The notes: generated by a model from the letters alone, not told the origin. 64,000 nucleotides of DNA from Bacteroidota bacterium (GCA_024103355.1 JAGFIU010000053.1:1-64000), one strand, 5' to 3'. Counted from the first letter of the stretch, positions 54,503-63,008 are shown. Numbers and translations: made by a program.

Positions 54503-54576
54503 GCCATATTTTATTAATGCAGATAAATAGAATTTTATTTATATACATTGATAGGGAAAAATCTGCCTCATAATTT

Positions 54577-54584
54577 TATCTTTG
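54577..54584 (+). promoter_or_regulatory. -7 promoter element for the alpha/beta hydrolase gene
   Basis: TATCTTTG matches TAnnTTTG, 71 nt before the ATG at 54656. Confidence 0.5.
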
Positions 54585-54655
54585 CACTTTAATTTAAATT
54601 TATCAGCGAAACAAAAAATGAGTAAAATTGCTGCTTGAAGTAAAGCGTTGAAAAT

Positions 54656-55420
54656 ATGGAAATAAAAGTTCATAAGGAAAATGGTTTTGAGTATGTAGAA
54701 GAAGGGGAAGGAGAGGTATTGTTGCTTCTTCATGGCTTGTTTGGAGCACTTAGCAATTGGCAACATGTACTTGATAAATTTGCCGGTAAATACAAAGTGG
54801 TGATTCCTCTGATGCCTATTTTTACTATGCCATTGATAAAACTGGGAGTAAAAGGCTTGTCAGATTTCATCTATTCCTTTGTTAAATATAAGGGATATGA
54901 CAAAGTTACTTTGCTTGGAAATTCACTTGGAGGTCATGTAGGACTCGTTTTTGCTACTACACACCCTGAAAAAGTTAAAGCAATGATGCTTACGGGTTCT
55001 TCCGGATTATATGAAAATGCATTTGGTGGTTCATATCCCAAACGAGGCGACAGAGAATACATCAGAAAGAAAGTTGAAGTCACTTTTTATGATCCTGCGA
55101 CTGCTTCAGAGGAACTCGTTGATGAGGTTCTTGCAATCACAAGTGATAGAAATATGGTGCTGCGAATTTTGACAATGGCAAAAAGTGCTATTAGACACAA
55201 TATGCGAAATGAAATACCTACTATCAAAGTACCGGTTTGTCTGATTTGGGGAAAACAAGATATTATTACTCCTCCACATGTTGCAGAAGAATTTCATGAG
55301 CTATTGCCTAATAATGAACTTCATTGGATTGATAAGTGTGGTCATGCTGCCATGATGGAACAACCGCATGAGTTTAATGAACTCTTAGATGATTTTCTGG
55401 CAAGGGTTTTGCCGGCTTAA
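54656..55420 (+). CDS. Alpha/beta hydrolase
   Basis: A 254-residue cytoplasmic hydrolase. The oxyanion HGLFGALSNW, nucleophile Ser in LLGNSLGGH, acidic residue in IWGKQDIITPP and the His in DKCGHAAMMEQP make a full catalytic triad. Substrate unknown (ester, thioester or meta-cleavage product are typical). The CBS protein gene follows after 6 nt. Confidence 0.88.
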   Translation: MEIKVHKENGFEYVEEGEGEVLLLLHGLFGALSNWQHVLDKFAGKYKVVIPLMPIFTMPLIKLGVKGLSDFIYSFVKYKGYDKVTLLGNSLGGHVGLVFATTHPEKVKAMMLTGSSGLYENAFGGSYPKRGDREYIRKKVEVTFYDPATASEELVDEVLAITSDRNMVLRILTMAKSAIRHNMRNEIPTIKVPVCLIWGKQDIITPPHVAEEFHELLPNNELHWIDKCGHAAMMEQPHEFNELLDDFLARVLPA

Positions 55421-55426
55421 TAAAGC

Positions 55427-56101
55427 ATGATTGCCTCTCAATTATTGAATCATAAATTAAGTGCTTTGCATATTTCTATGAATGCAAAGGAGGCTGAGCT
55501 TCTGTTTGAAAAAGCACAAGTTTTTTATTTGCCGATTATTTCAGAAGATAATACTGTATTGGGTTTGATTTGCCTCGACAATGTTTTGGCATTGGTCAAT
55601 ACTGAAAAGGAAGACCTAAAGTCGGTATTGAAAGATGTGATTATAACTCCGGTTCTGCCCTCTACGTGTCACTATTATGAAATCATTAATGTGTTAAATC
55701 GCTCTGAAGCCGATATTGTACCGGTGGTGGATGAACATAATCAATATGTGGGTTGTGTAACTGTTCATGAGGTAATTAGTCAGGCAGGGGCTTTGTTGTC
55801 AGTTGAATATCCCGGTGCTATTATTGTTTTGGAAATTGATAAGAAAGATTATAGTCTTGCCGAGGTCATTCGATTAATTGAAAGTAACGACATCAAAGTT
55901 TTGGGAATGGAAACCGTTGAGGTGATACATTCTAATAAATTACATCTCCACATTAAACTCAATACGGGTATCCTCAGGCCTTTATTAGCAAGTCTGGAAA
56001 GATTTGGATACAATGTTTACGCACACTTTATGCGTCAGGACATAGCTGACGATACCGAAGAGCGATATCGTCAACTAATGAATTATCTTGATTTGGATTA
56101 A
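55427..56101 (+). CDS. CBS-domain pair protein
   Basis: A 224-residue protein: two CBS modules (about 1-60 and 72-125) and a C-terminal ACT-like region (about 127-200, [22 protein letters not shown]). Such proteins sense adenine nucleotides. It lies 6 nt behind the hydrolase gene and is likely in the same operon. Convergent with floA; the two stop codons overlap. Confidence 0.85.
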   Translation: MIASQLLNHKLSALHISMNAKEAELLFEKAQVFYLPIISEDNTVLGLICLDNVLALVNTEKEDLKSVLKDVIITPVLPSTCHYYEIINVLNRSEADIVPVVDEHNQYVGCVTVHEVISQAGALLSVEYPGAIIVLEIDKKDYSLAEVIRLIESNDIKVLGMETVEVIHSNKLHLHIKLNTGILRPLLASLERFGYNVYAHFMRQDIADDTEERYRQLMNYLDLD

Positions 56102-57075
56102 GCTTTTTTGTTTGGCTTAGCAATAGAATCTCTCATTTCGGTATCAGCCATTATATTTTTCATTTTATAATAGTCCATAATACCCAAATTACCATTTCTA
56201 AATGCTTCTGCCATAGCTTTAGGCACTTCCGCTTCAGCCTGAATAACATTTGCACGTGCTTCTTGTGCTTTTGCTCTCATTTCTTGTTCACTTGCAACAG
56301 CCATAGCTCTTCTTTCTTCAGCTTTGGCTTGTGCAATATTTTTGTCCGCTTCAGCCTGATCCATTTGGAGTTTTGCTCCAATATTTTCGCCAATATTAAT
56401 ATCCGCAATATCAATAGAAAGGATTTCAAAAGCAGTACCGGCATCAAGTCCTTTTGCAAGAACGGTTTTTGAAATTCTATCCGGCTGCGCCAAAACCTCT
56501 TTATGATTATCGGAAGAACCAATAGTGGTTACAATACCTTCACCCACACGGGCAAGCACAGTTTCTTCTCCGGCACCTCCTACCAACTGTCTTATATTAG
56601 CTCTAACAGTAACCCTTGCTGTAGCAATCAACTGAATACCATCCTTTGCAACTGCTGCAACAGGCGGAGTTGTAATCACCTTGGGATTAACCGACATCTG
56701 AACAGCTTCAAACACATCACGACCTGCCAGATCAATTGCAGTTGCAGAATTAAAATCCAGTGGAATAACTGCTTTGTCCGCAGAAATCAGTGCATTTACC
56801 ACATTGATAACATTTCCTCCTGCGAGATAGTGAGCCTCTAACTGGTCACGAGTAAGCCTGATACCTGCTTTGGTTGAGTTAATCATTGCTTTTACTATAA
56901 TTGATGGCGGTACTTTTCTCCATCTCATAAAGATAAGTTGGATAAGTGAAATTCTTACTCCTGACAAAAGCGCTGAGAACCAAAGTCCGATTGGTACAAA
57001 ATAAAAGAAGATAAAAAGAGCAATGATTACTCCTATAAAACCTCCCATGTAAAAAAGTGGATTAATTGTTTCCAT
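56098..57075 (-). CDS. floA: Flotillin-like protein FloA
   Basis: Membrane-microdomain scaffold. The 325-residue protein has an N-terminal membrane segment (about 10-35), an SPFH domain (about 60-215: [31 protein letters not shown] is its core, read in parts) and a C-terminal Ala/Glu-rich coiled coil (about 225-300, [20 protein letters not shown]). Matches the YqfA/FloA family in length and order. Co-transcribed behind nfeD. Confidence 0.93.
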   Translation of the reverse strand: METINPLFYMGGFIGVIIALFIFFYFVPIGLWFSALLSGVRISLIQLIFMRWRKVPPSIIVKAMINSTKAGIRLTRDQLEAHYLAGGNVINVVNALISADKAVIPLDFNSATAIDLAGRDVFEAVQMSVNPKVITTPPVAAVAKDGIQLIATARVTVRANIRQLVGGAGEETVLARVGEGIVTTIGSSDNHKEVLAQPDRISKTVLAKGLDAGTAFEILSIDIADINIGENIGAKLQMDQAEADKNIAQAKAEERRAMAVASEQEMRAKAQEARANVIQAEAEVPKAMAEAFRNGNLGIMDYYKMKNIMADTEMRDSIAKPNKKA

Positions 57076-57098
57076 ATTGATTATTTATATATTATATA

Positions 57099-57563
57099 TT
57101 AAATTTTATCTGTTGTTTGAACGTAGATTTTGCCATGTTCTATAGCAATTATTTCTATCCCTTCCCCTTGATTTATCATTTCGCCTCTTGAATCGACTTC
57201 TATTACAGAGTCCCCAAAACGAGCACTCCCCATCGGTCTAAGTGTACTAATGGCAATACCTTTCATCCCCTTTTCCGGAATAAATCCTTCGTTTTGATTT
57301 GATCTGCCGGTTAGGCTTTCGTGTACAGTCACTTTATTCCAAATATTTGTCTTTAAACCCCATACGATGAGTAGGATTGTTAATGTAATCATACCGGCAG
57401 TGGTCCAATTTCCGGCCCTTGCACCGTAAAGTAAATATATTTGGTAAATAGCACCTATCCAACATAAGAATCCAATGACCCCCACAATGAGTCCCGGAGT
57501 TAGAAATAACTCCATTAAAATCAATAGTAGTCCAATAAGTAGTAAGAAAATTATCCAACCCAT
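57099..57563 (-). CDS. NfeD family membrane protein
   Basis: A 154-residue protein with two to three N-terminal helices (LLIGLLLILMELFLTPGL) and a C-terminal OB-fold NfeD domain (about 80-154: GMKGIAISTLRPMGSARFGD). NfeD partners FloA; this is the short form without the serine-protease part. 23 nt before floA. Divergent from leuS. Confidence 0.9.
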   Translation of the reverse strand: MGWIIFLLLIGLLLILMELFLTPGLIVGVIGFLCWIGAIYQIYLLYGARAGNWTTAGMITLTILLIVWGLKTNIWNKVTVHESLTGRSNQNEGFIPEKGMKGIAISTLRPMGSARFGDSVIEVDSRGEMINQGEGIEIIAIEHGKIYVQTTDKI

Positions 57564-57664
57564 TTCTTCAAAATTTGGAGGGGTAAAATTAGCACTTTTT
57601 TACTTAGTTTCTCAAACTTAATAAATACTTATTTTTACCTTATTTTCGCGCTCTACAGACAATC

Positions 57665-60600
57665 ATGGGTGACAGTAATTACAAGCACGAAGAGATAGAA
57701 AAAAAGTGGCAGAAATTTTGGCAAGAAAATCAAAGTTTCAAGGCAGAAAACGAAAAATCCGGAACAAAAGAACCGTTTTATGTTTTGGACATGTTTCCAT
57801 ATCCAAGCGGAGCGGGTCTGCATGTTGGACATCCTTTAGGATATATCGCATCTGATATCGTTGCACGCTACAAAAGACATGTGGGATACAATGTTCTTCA
57901 CCCAATGGGATATGATTCTTTTGGTCTCCCGGCAGAACAATACGCTATTCAAACCGGACAACACCCGGCAAAAACCACTGAGCAAAACATCGCACGTTAC
58001 AGAGAACAACTTGACAAAATCGGATTCTCTTTTGATTGGGACAGAGAAGTTCGCACTTCAGACCCTGAATACTACAATTGGACTCAATATATTTTCCTGC
58101 TATTTTTTAATTCCTGGTATAATCCGGATTCAAATAAAGCAGAAAACATCCAAACACTCATTTCTCGCTTTGAATCAAAAGGAAGTGAAGGTTTAGATAC
58201 TAAAAACTCAGAACCGTTTTCAGCTCAACAATGGAAAGGTTTTTCAGAAAAACAAAAACAAGATACTTTGATGAACTTTCGCCTTGCCTATCTTAGTGAA
58301 GCGTTTGTAAATTGGTGTCCGGCATTGGGTACTGTCTTGGCAAATGACGAAGTCAAGGACGGACTTTCTGAAAGAGGAGGATACCCCGTTGAACGCAAAA
58401 AAATGAAGCAATGGAGTATGCGAATAACAGCCTATGCAGATAGGCTTTTACAAGATTTGGAAGACGTAGATTGGAATGAAAATATAAAAGAAATTCAAAG
58501 AAATTGGATAGGGAAAAGCGAAGGAACGGGGGTGAGATATCACCTCACCCCTAACCCCTCTCCTCAAGGAGAGGGGGACGGCTGGCGCACGACAAGCAAA
58601 GACGTCAATGGGGATAGCAGAAATGAAAAAAAATTGGATGAAGGAAACGGCTGGCGCACGAAAAGCGAAGACAGCGAGGGAGATAGTTACGAGAATCGGA
58701 ATGATGAAGATAACAATGTTGTGAATGAAATTGACCATAATCAGTTTTATACTACCGATGGTCAGCTGTGGAATATTTTAATAGAAAAAGCAAAGTCCAT
58801 GAGAACTAACCCAACTAAAGCAGAATGGATTTTGTGGCAAAATATTAGAAACTGTGCATTAGGACACAAATTCAGAAGACAACATATTATTGATAGATTC
58901 ATAGTTGATTTCGCTTGCCTTTCTAAAATGTTGGTAGTAGAAGTTGATGGTGATATTCATGACTTACAAAAAGAAGAGGATGAAATAAGAAGTTCCATAT
59001 TAAGTAAACATGGTTTTAAAGTAATCAGATTCCGAAATGAGGAAATAATCAATCAAACTAACAAGGTTATTTCACAAATCAAACAAGAGTTAGAGTCTCT
59101 CCCTACCTCATATCCCAATATACAATCACACAACACAAGAATTATTGTTTCAGAAAAAAAAGAGAATTATTCCAAAAACGAGATTAATTCAGAAAAAGGA
59201 GAACAAAATATTAATCCGATTAAGACCGACAATTCTTATACCTCTCCAAACACTCAGGATAGTTCGTCACCAACAAACGAGATTAATTCAGAAAAAGGAG
59301 GGCAAAATATTAATCCGCTAAAGACCGACAATTCACATTTAACTCCAAACACTCAGGATAGTTCTTCACCAACAAACGAGATTAACTTAGAAAAAGGAGA
59401 ACAAAATATTAATCCGATTAAATCCGACAATTCACATCTAACTCCAAAAACTCAGGATAGTTCGTCACCCCTCTCCCTGAGGAGAGGGGCCGGGGGTGAG
59501 GTGATCGAAGTCTTCACCACCCGTCCTGACACTCTTTTTGGTGTTTCATATCTAACCCTTGCACCTGAGCATGATTTGGTTTTAAAAATCACAACTCCTG
59601 ACAGAAGGAGCAAGGTGGAAGCCTATATTGAATACGCAAAAAGCAGAAGCGAGCGCGACCGACAGACGGAAGTTAAAAAAATAACAGGTGAGTTTACAGG
59701 TGCTTATGTCACTCATCCTTTTAGCGGAGAAGAGATTCCTGTATGGGTTGGAGAATATGTACTTGCCGGATATGGTACCGGAGCTGTCATGGCTGTACCG
59801 GCACATGATGAAAGAGATTTTGCATTTGCAAAACATTTTGGACTACCAATCAAACAGGTTATTGAAGCACCTGAAGGATGGGATATTAACAAAGAACCTT
59901 GGTGCGAGAAACAAGGAAAAGTTTTTAATTCAGACTTTCTGAATGGATTGGAAGTAAAAGAAGCAATCAGCAGGATGATAGAGGAGATAGAAGCTTCATA
60001 CATAGGAGAAGGGAAGACAAATTATAGGCTTAGAGATGCAGTATTTGGCAGACAAAGGTATTGGGGAGAACCCATTCCTGTTTATTACAAAGATGGCATT
60101 GCATATCCGGTGGCAGAAAAACATCTCCCATTGATATTGCCTGAAGTGGACAAATTTTTACCGACAGAAAGCGGGGAACCGCCTTTGGGAAGAGCAGGTA
60201 ATTGGAATTACAACCCCGACAAAGGTGTGGTTGCAAATGGCGATGGATATCCGTTGGAACTCACCACAATGCCCGGCTGGGCAGGCAGTTCTTGGTATTT
60301 CTTCCGATATATGGATGCAAAAAATCCTACTGAGTTTGCTGATAGAAATGCTTTAGATTATTGGAAAAATGTTGACTTTTATGTTGGAGGAGCAGAACAT
60401 GCAACAGGACACTTACTATATTCCAGATTTTGGACAAAATTCCTCTTTGACATAGGATTGGTTGGGGTAAAAGAGCCTTTCAAAAAGATGCTCAACCAAG
60501 GAATGATTTTGGGTGAGAGTGCGTTTATTTACAGAGCAGACGGTGAAAATAAATTACTTTCAAAAAATCAGGTTCACAACAAGAAAACTCATCTTATACG

Positions 60601-61426
60601 TGTGGATTTATCTGTTATTGACGATGCACACAATGAACTAAATATTGAAAAAATCAAAAAACATCCGCTTTATCAAGATTATAAAGATTTTGAATTTGTA
60701 ACAGAAAGCAATGGGAAATTCATTGTTGAACGCGAGGTTGAAAAGATGTCAAAATCCAAATACAATGTTGTCAATCCCGATGATATATGTCATGAATACG
60801 GTGCTGACACACTCAGGATGTATGAAATGTTCTTAGGTCCGATTGAAGATGCAAAACCATGGAGTACCAAAGGAATTGAGGGAGTTTATAAATTTCTTAG
60901 AAAACTTTGGAGATTGTTTTACAATGAACAAGAAGAATTTTATCTCAGTGAAGAAAAACCAAACGAAAAAGAATTTAAAACACTTCATAAAACCATAAAA
61001 AAAGTAACATCAGACATAGAGTCATTGTCTTTTAACACATCTGTAAGTGCATTTATGATTTGTGTAAATGAGTTACAGGAACTAAAATGCAACAAAAGAC
61101 AAGTACTAGAGCCTTTACTTATACTTCTATCACCCTTTGCACCACATATATGTGAAGAACTATGGGAAAAGTGCCGACACCACGGTGGAATTTCAAAAGT
61201 AACATGGCCTGAGTTTAAAGAAGAATATTTGACTGAGAGCAATATAACCTATCCTATCTCTGTAAACGGCAAGACAAGAGCTCAAATAACCGTACCTGCC
61301 ACTGCCGGCAAAGATGAAGTTGAAAAATTGGTATTGGCAAATGAAATAGTCCAAAAATGGATGGAAGGAAAAACCTTGAAAAAATTCATTTTTGTTCCCG
61401 GAAAGATTGTGAATGTAGTCGTGTAA
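57665..61426 (+). CDS. leuS: Leucyl-tRNA synthetase interrupted in frame by a DUF559 element
   Basis: A 1253-residue frame, about 320 residues longer than a normal LeuS of about 930. Residues 1-292 and about 614-1253 are ordinary LeuS: class I HVGH (53-56), CP1 editing motifs TTRPDT (618-623) and GTGAVMAVPAHDERDFAFAKHFG, and KMSKS (1027-1031). The insert sits between WIGKSEGTGVRYH and IEVFTTRPDT, a loop before the threonine-rich editing strand. It contains a DUF559 nuclease-like domain (about 368-478) and tandem repeats. No stop codon or frameshift interrupts the frame. Starts ATG 57665. Confidence 0.95.
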   Translation: MGDSNYKHEEIEKKWQKFWQENQSFKAENEKSGTKEPFYVLDMFPYPSGAGLHVGHPLGYIASDIVARYKRHVGYNVLHPMGYDSFGLPAEQYAIQTGQHPAKTTEQNIARYREQLDKIGFSFDWDREVRTSDPEYYNWTQYIFLLFFNSWYNPDSNKAENIQTLISRFESKGSEGLDTKNSEPFSAQQWKGFSEKQKQDTLMNFRLAYLSEAFVNWCPALGTVLANDEVKDGLSERGGYPVERKKMKQWSMRITAYADRLLQDLEDVDWNENIKEIQRNWIGKSEGTGVRYHLTPNPSPQGEGDGWRTTSKDVNGDSRNEKKLDEGNGWRTKSEDSEGDSYENRNDEDNNVVNEIDHNQFYTTDGQLWNILIEKAKSMRTNPTKAEWILWQNIRNCALGHKFRRQHIIDRFIVDFACLSKMLVVEVDGDIHDLQKEEDEIRSSILSKHGFKVIRFRNEEIINQTNKVISQIKQELESLPTSYPNIQSHNTRIIVSEKKENYSKNEINSEKGEQNINPIKTDNSYTSPNTQDSSSPTNEINSEKGGQNINPLKTDNSHLTPNTQDSSSPTNEINLEKGEQNINPIKSDNSHLTPKTQDSSSPLSLRRGAGGEVIEVFTTRPDTLFGVSYLTLAPEHDLVLKITTPDRRSKVEAYIEYAKSRSERDRQTEVKKITGEFTGAYVTHPFSGEEIPVWVGEYVLAGYGTGAVMAVPAHDERDFAFAKHFGLPIKQVIEAPEGWDINKEPWCEKQGKVFNSDFLNGLEVKEAISRMIEEIEASYIGEGKTNYRLRDAVFGRQRYWGEPIPVYYKDGIAYPVAEKHLPLILPEVDKFLPTESGEPPLGRAGNWNYNPDKGVVANGDGYPLELTTMPGWAGSSWYFFRYMDAKNPTEFADRNALDYWKNVDFYVGGAEHATGHLLYSRFWTKFLFDIGLVGVKEPFKKMLNQGMILGESAFIYRADGENKLLSKNQVHNKKTHLIRVDLSVIDDAHNELNIEKIKKHPLYQDYKDFEFVTESNGKFIVEREVEKMSKSKYNVVNPDDICHEYGADTLRMYEMFLGPIEDAKPWSTKGIEGVYKFLRKLWRLFYNEQEEFYLSEEKPNEKEFKTLHKTIKKVTSDIESLSFNTSVSAFMICVNELQELKCNKRQVLEPLLILLSPFAPHICEELWEKCRHHGGISKVTWPEFKEEYLTESNITYPISVNGKTRAQITVPATAGKDEVEKLVLANEIVQKWMEGKTLKKFIFVPGKIVNVVV
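58539..58576. repeat. Left terminal inverted repeat with hairpin
   Basis: Pairs with the reverse complement of 59468-59505 at 34 of 38 positions; all four differences are transitions. It contains a 10-bp stem and 2-nt loop hairpin at 58555-58576. GC-rich, unlike the surrounding gene. In the leuS frame it encodes HLTPNPSPQGEG. Confidence 0.85.
58574..58711. repeat. Two 69-bp direct repeats
   Basis: Units 58574-58642 and 58643-58711, each 23 codons in the leuS frame, beginning G(D/N)GWRT(T/K)S and diverging toward the end. The first half of each unit is nearly identical, GC-rich, with GGCTGGCGCACG. Confidence 0.7.
59177..59473. repeat. Three 99-bp direct repeats
   Basis: Units at 59177-59275, 59276-59374 and 59375-59473, each 33 codons (residues 505-603 of the frame) encoding NEI(N)xEKGxQNINP(I/L)K and a TQDSSSP end. 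Copy three runs into the right inverted repeat. The length keeps the frame open at any copy number. Confidence 0.9.
59468..59505. repeat. Right terminal inverted repeat with hairpin
   Basis: Reverse complement of the left repeat with four transitions. Contains a 9-bp stem hairpin at 59468-59489. Encodes PLSLRRGAGGEV in the leuS frame, just before IEVFTTRPDT. Confidence 0.85.
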
Positions 61427-61497
61427 AAAGATAAAATAGCATTTATTTATGTTTGTAAGTTGAAAAACACTTAAAAAATTAAATTATTGCTATGTTA
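61343..61497. repeat. leuS 3' end and following spacer, copy 1
   Basis: The last ~84 coding bases of leuS plus ~70 bp of spacer, repeated at 62839-62990. This copy is the functional one. Confidence 0.9.
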
Positions 61498-61572
61498 AAA
61501 ATTCAAATTACACACTCCAATGGAGAAACTAAAAACTTGGGAACTCATCAATTACGAAGTCAAACAATAAAA
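61498..61572 (+). pseudogene. Decayed 3' tail of a lipoprotein gene
   Basis: About 75 bp that match the last 74 bp of the lipoprotein gene at 61584 (62223-62296): QITHSNGETKN is identical, then an inserted base (CTTGGG versus CTGGG) shifts the frame so that the original end is lost. It joins the leuS spacer at TGTTAAA, a string present in both parents, so a paralogue was probably deleted by microhomology. Confidence 0.75.
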
Positions 61573-61583
61573 CAAATAAAAAC

Positions 61584-62294
61584 ATGAAAAATCTAAAATT
61601 ACTTATTACAGGCGTACTAATTGCCTGTTTCGCAGTCTCATTTACAGGCTGCTGCTGCAAAGACAACTGCCCGCCTTGTGGGAACGATTACCTGCAAATC
61701 CCCAAAGAAATGAAAGAATGGGCATTGTTTGAAGAAGGAAGTTGGTGGGTGTATAGATTAGCAGAAGACACAACAGTTTTTGATACGGTGAGAGTTGTGC
61801 CAAATTCATTAAGGGATTTCAGGTCAAACAAATCGAAGTGTTATGACAACAATTCATTGGCAGTCCAATGTAGTGAAACTTTGACCTATGACCTGCAACA
61901 TTCTAATATTGATTATTTCCCTCACCATGCTGATACCACAATTGGAGGTTTTGATGAAATTAACCTTTATTACCCACCAGGGGGGGTGTTTCTTAAATAT
62001 AATAATGGGGCAGCTCCACTAACATCAGGAGTAATATTTGGGATAGAGCCAATTAAAATTGGAGAACATTATGGCAATTTTACATTAGTTGATACTCTTA
62101 TTAATTTTGATTTCAATAATATTTTAGTAAAACATGGTTTTAATTCAGCCAAGAATTCTGGCAACTCTCCAATTCCTAAGACTTTTGATAAGGTCTATTG
62201 GGGAAAAAACATAGGCTTGTTAAAGATTCAAATAACACACTCCAATGGAGAAACAAAAAACTGGGAACTTATCAATTATGAAGTTAAACAATAA
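61584..62294 (+). CDS. Lipoprotein distantly related to the tandem pair at 53-54 kb
   Basis: A 236-residue lipoprotein: signal peptide with FTGC (Cys22, then CCK and CPPC, so six Cys within 15 residues). The mature part starts PKEMKEWALFEEGSWWVYRL followed by FDTVRV, clearly like the EMKAYF...VGTKWIY...FDTIEL start of the lipoproteins at 53044 and 53622. No enzymatic motif. Sits between two leuS-tail copies. ATG at 61584. Confidence 0.75.
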   Translation: MKNLKLLITGVLIACFAVSFTGCCCKDNCPPCGNDYLQIPKEMKEWALFEEGSWWVYRLAEDTTVFDTVRVVPNSLRDFRSNKSKCYDNNSLAVQCSETLTYDLQHSNIDYFPHHADTTIGGFDEINLYYPPGGVFLKYNNGAAPLTSGVIFGIEPIKIGEHYGNFTLVDTLINFDFNNILVKHGFNSAKNSGNSPIPKTFDKVYWGKNIGLLKIQITHSNGETKNWELINYEVKQ

Positions 62295-62327
62295 AATTTA
62301 TACATCATAAAAAACAAAATAACAATT

Positions 62328-62816
62328 TTGATCTTATTCGCAACTTTCCTCGCTTTAGGTAATAGTTGCAAAGAGAAATACGAAGTACCAGAGGGCGACA
62401 TTATACACCCATGGCATTTATCATTTTATTTGGCAGACTCTCTGGGTAACAACCTGTTACCTTATGATCTGCCAGATACTCCTGTTATCAACCCCGATGA
62501 CTATCGTGTAATCAGTGATTTCCCTTCAACTGTCTTTTTCTATCGCTACAATAGGTTTAAAGAGTTTGGATATTCTTTTACTTTCGGTGAAGACCCTTAT
62601 GTGATTAGAACTTCTTCACTATATCAGAGTGATTCTGTTTATAAAGTAACCGTTTGTTTTTCGGAGCAATGTGATACAGTAATTGCAAGAGTTCATTCCA
62701 TGGATGAACAGTTTAATGCCAAAGATGTCTTTCCCTGTGGAACAAAATGGGTAGTTTGGGGCAATGACACCATATACCCCAAAAGTTGTGCTGCTATTCC
62801 TGTAAAAATCAAATAA
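62328..62816 (+). CDS. Lipoprotein with damaged start codon
   Basis: A 162-residue frame from TTG 62328 with a lipobox-like LGNSC. The same frame is open further up and encodes KNKITILILFATFLALGNSC, a perfect signal peptide, if it began at ATA 62307-62309. That codon looks like a mutated ATG. The mature part (VPEGDIIHPWHLSFYLADSL) is not recognised. Either expressed weakly from TTG or decaying. Lies 33 nt after the lipoprotein gene. Confidence 0.6.
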   Translation: MILFATFLALGNSCKEKYEVPEGDIIHPWHLSFYLADSLGNNLLPYDLPDTPVINPDDYRVISDFPSTVFFYRYNRFKEFGYSFTFGEDPYVIRTSSLYQSDSVYKVTVCFSEQCDTVIARVHSMDEQFNAKDVFPCGTKWVVWGNDTIYPKSCAAIPVKIK

Positions 62817-62838
62817 TAAAAGTGATGAATACTAAATT

Positions 62839-62990
62839 GAGATAGTCCAAAAATGGATGGAAGGGGAAACCTTAAAATTTCATTTTGTCCCCGGAAAGAT
62901 TGTGAATGTAGTCGTGTAAAAAGATAAAATAGCATTTATTTATGTTTGTAAGTTGAAAAACACTTAATAAATTAAATTATTGCTATGTTA
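62839..62990. repeat. leuS 3' end and spacer, copy 2 (non-functional)
   Basis: A second copy of 61343-61497 with scattered substitutions and small deletions that break the leuS frame (for example CCTTAAAATTTCATTTTGTCCC). It is joined to the start of the next gene. Confidence 0.9.
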
Positions 62991-63008
62991 TAAATTCCGT
63001 TCACAATT

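Larger units (their letters stand above)
58539..59505. mobile_element. In-frame DUF559 element in leuS with terminal inverted repeats
   Basis: A 967-bp segment bounded by 38-bp inverted repeats. In order: left repeat with a GC-rich hairpin; two 69-bp repeats; a DUF559 domain with motif residues Glu387 (TKAEWILW), Asp415 (IVDFAC), Glu426, Asp428 and His432 (VVEVDGDIHD), as in Vsr-like PD-(D/E)XK nucleases; three 99-bp repeats; right repeat. No transposase, intein residues or separate stop are seen. Resembles Rickettsia palindromic elements in being a translated in-frame insert, but with a nuclease. Exact edges are uncertain by several bases. Confidence 0.8.

Noticed and set aside
58539-59505. 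Intein in LeuS
   Set aside because: No Cys/Ser at the N-terminal junction, no His-Asn at the C-terminal junction and no intein blocks. The ends are palindromic repeats.
61492-61590. Small gene starting ATG 61492
   Set aside because: It is a frameshifted copy of the tail of the neighbouring lipoprotein gene, not an independent gene.
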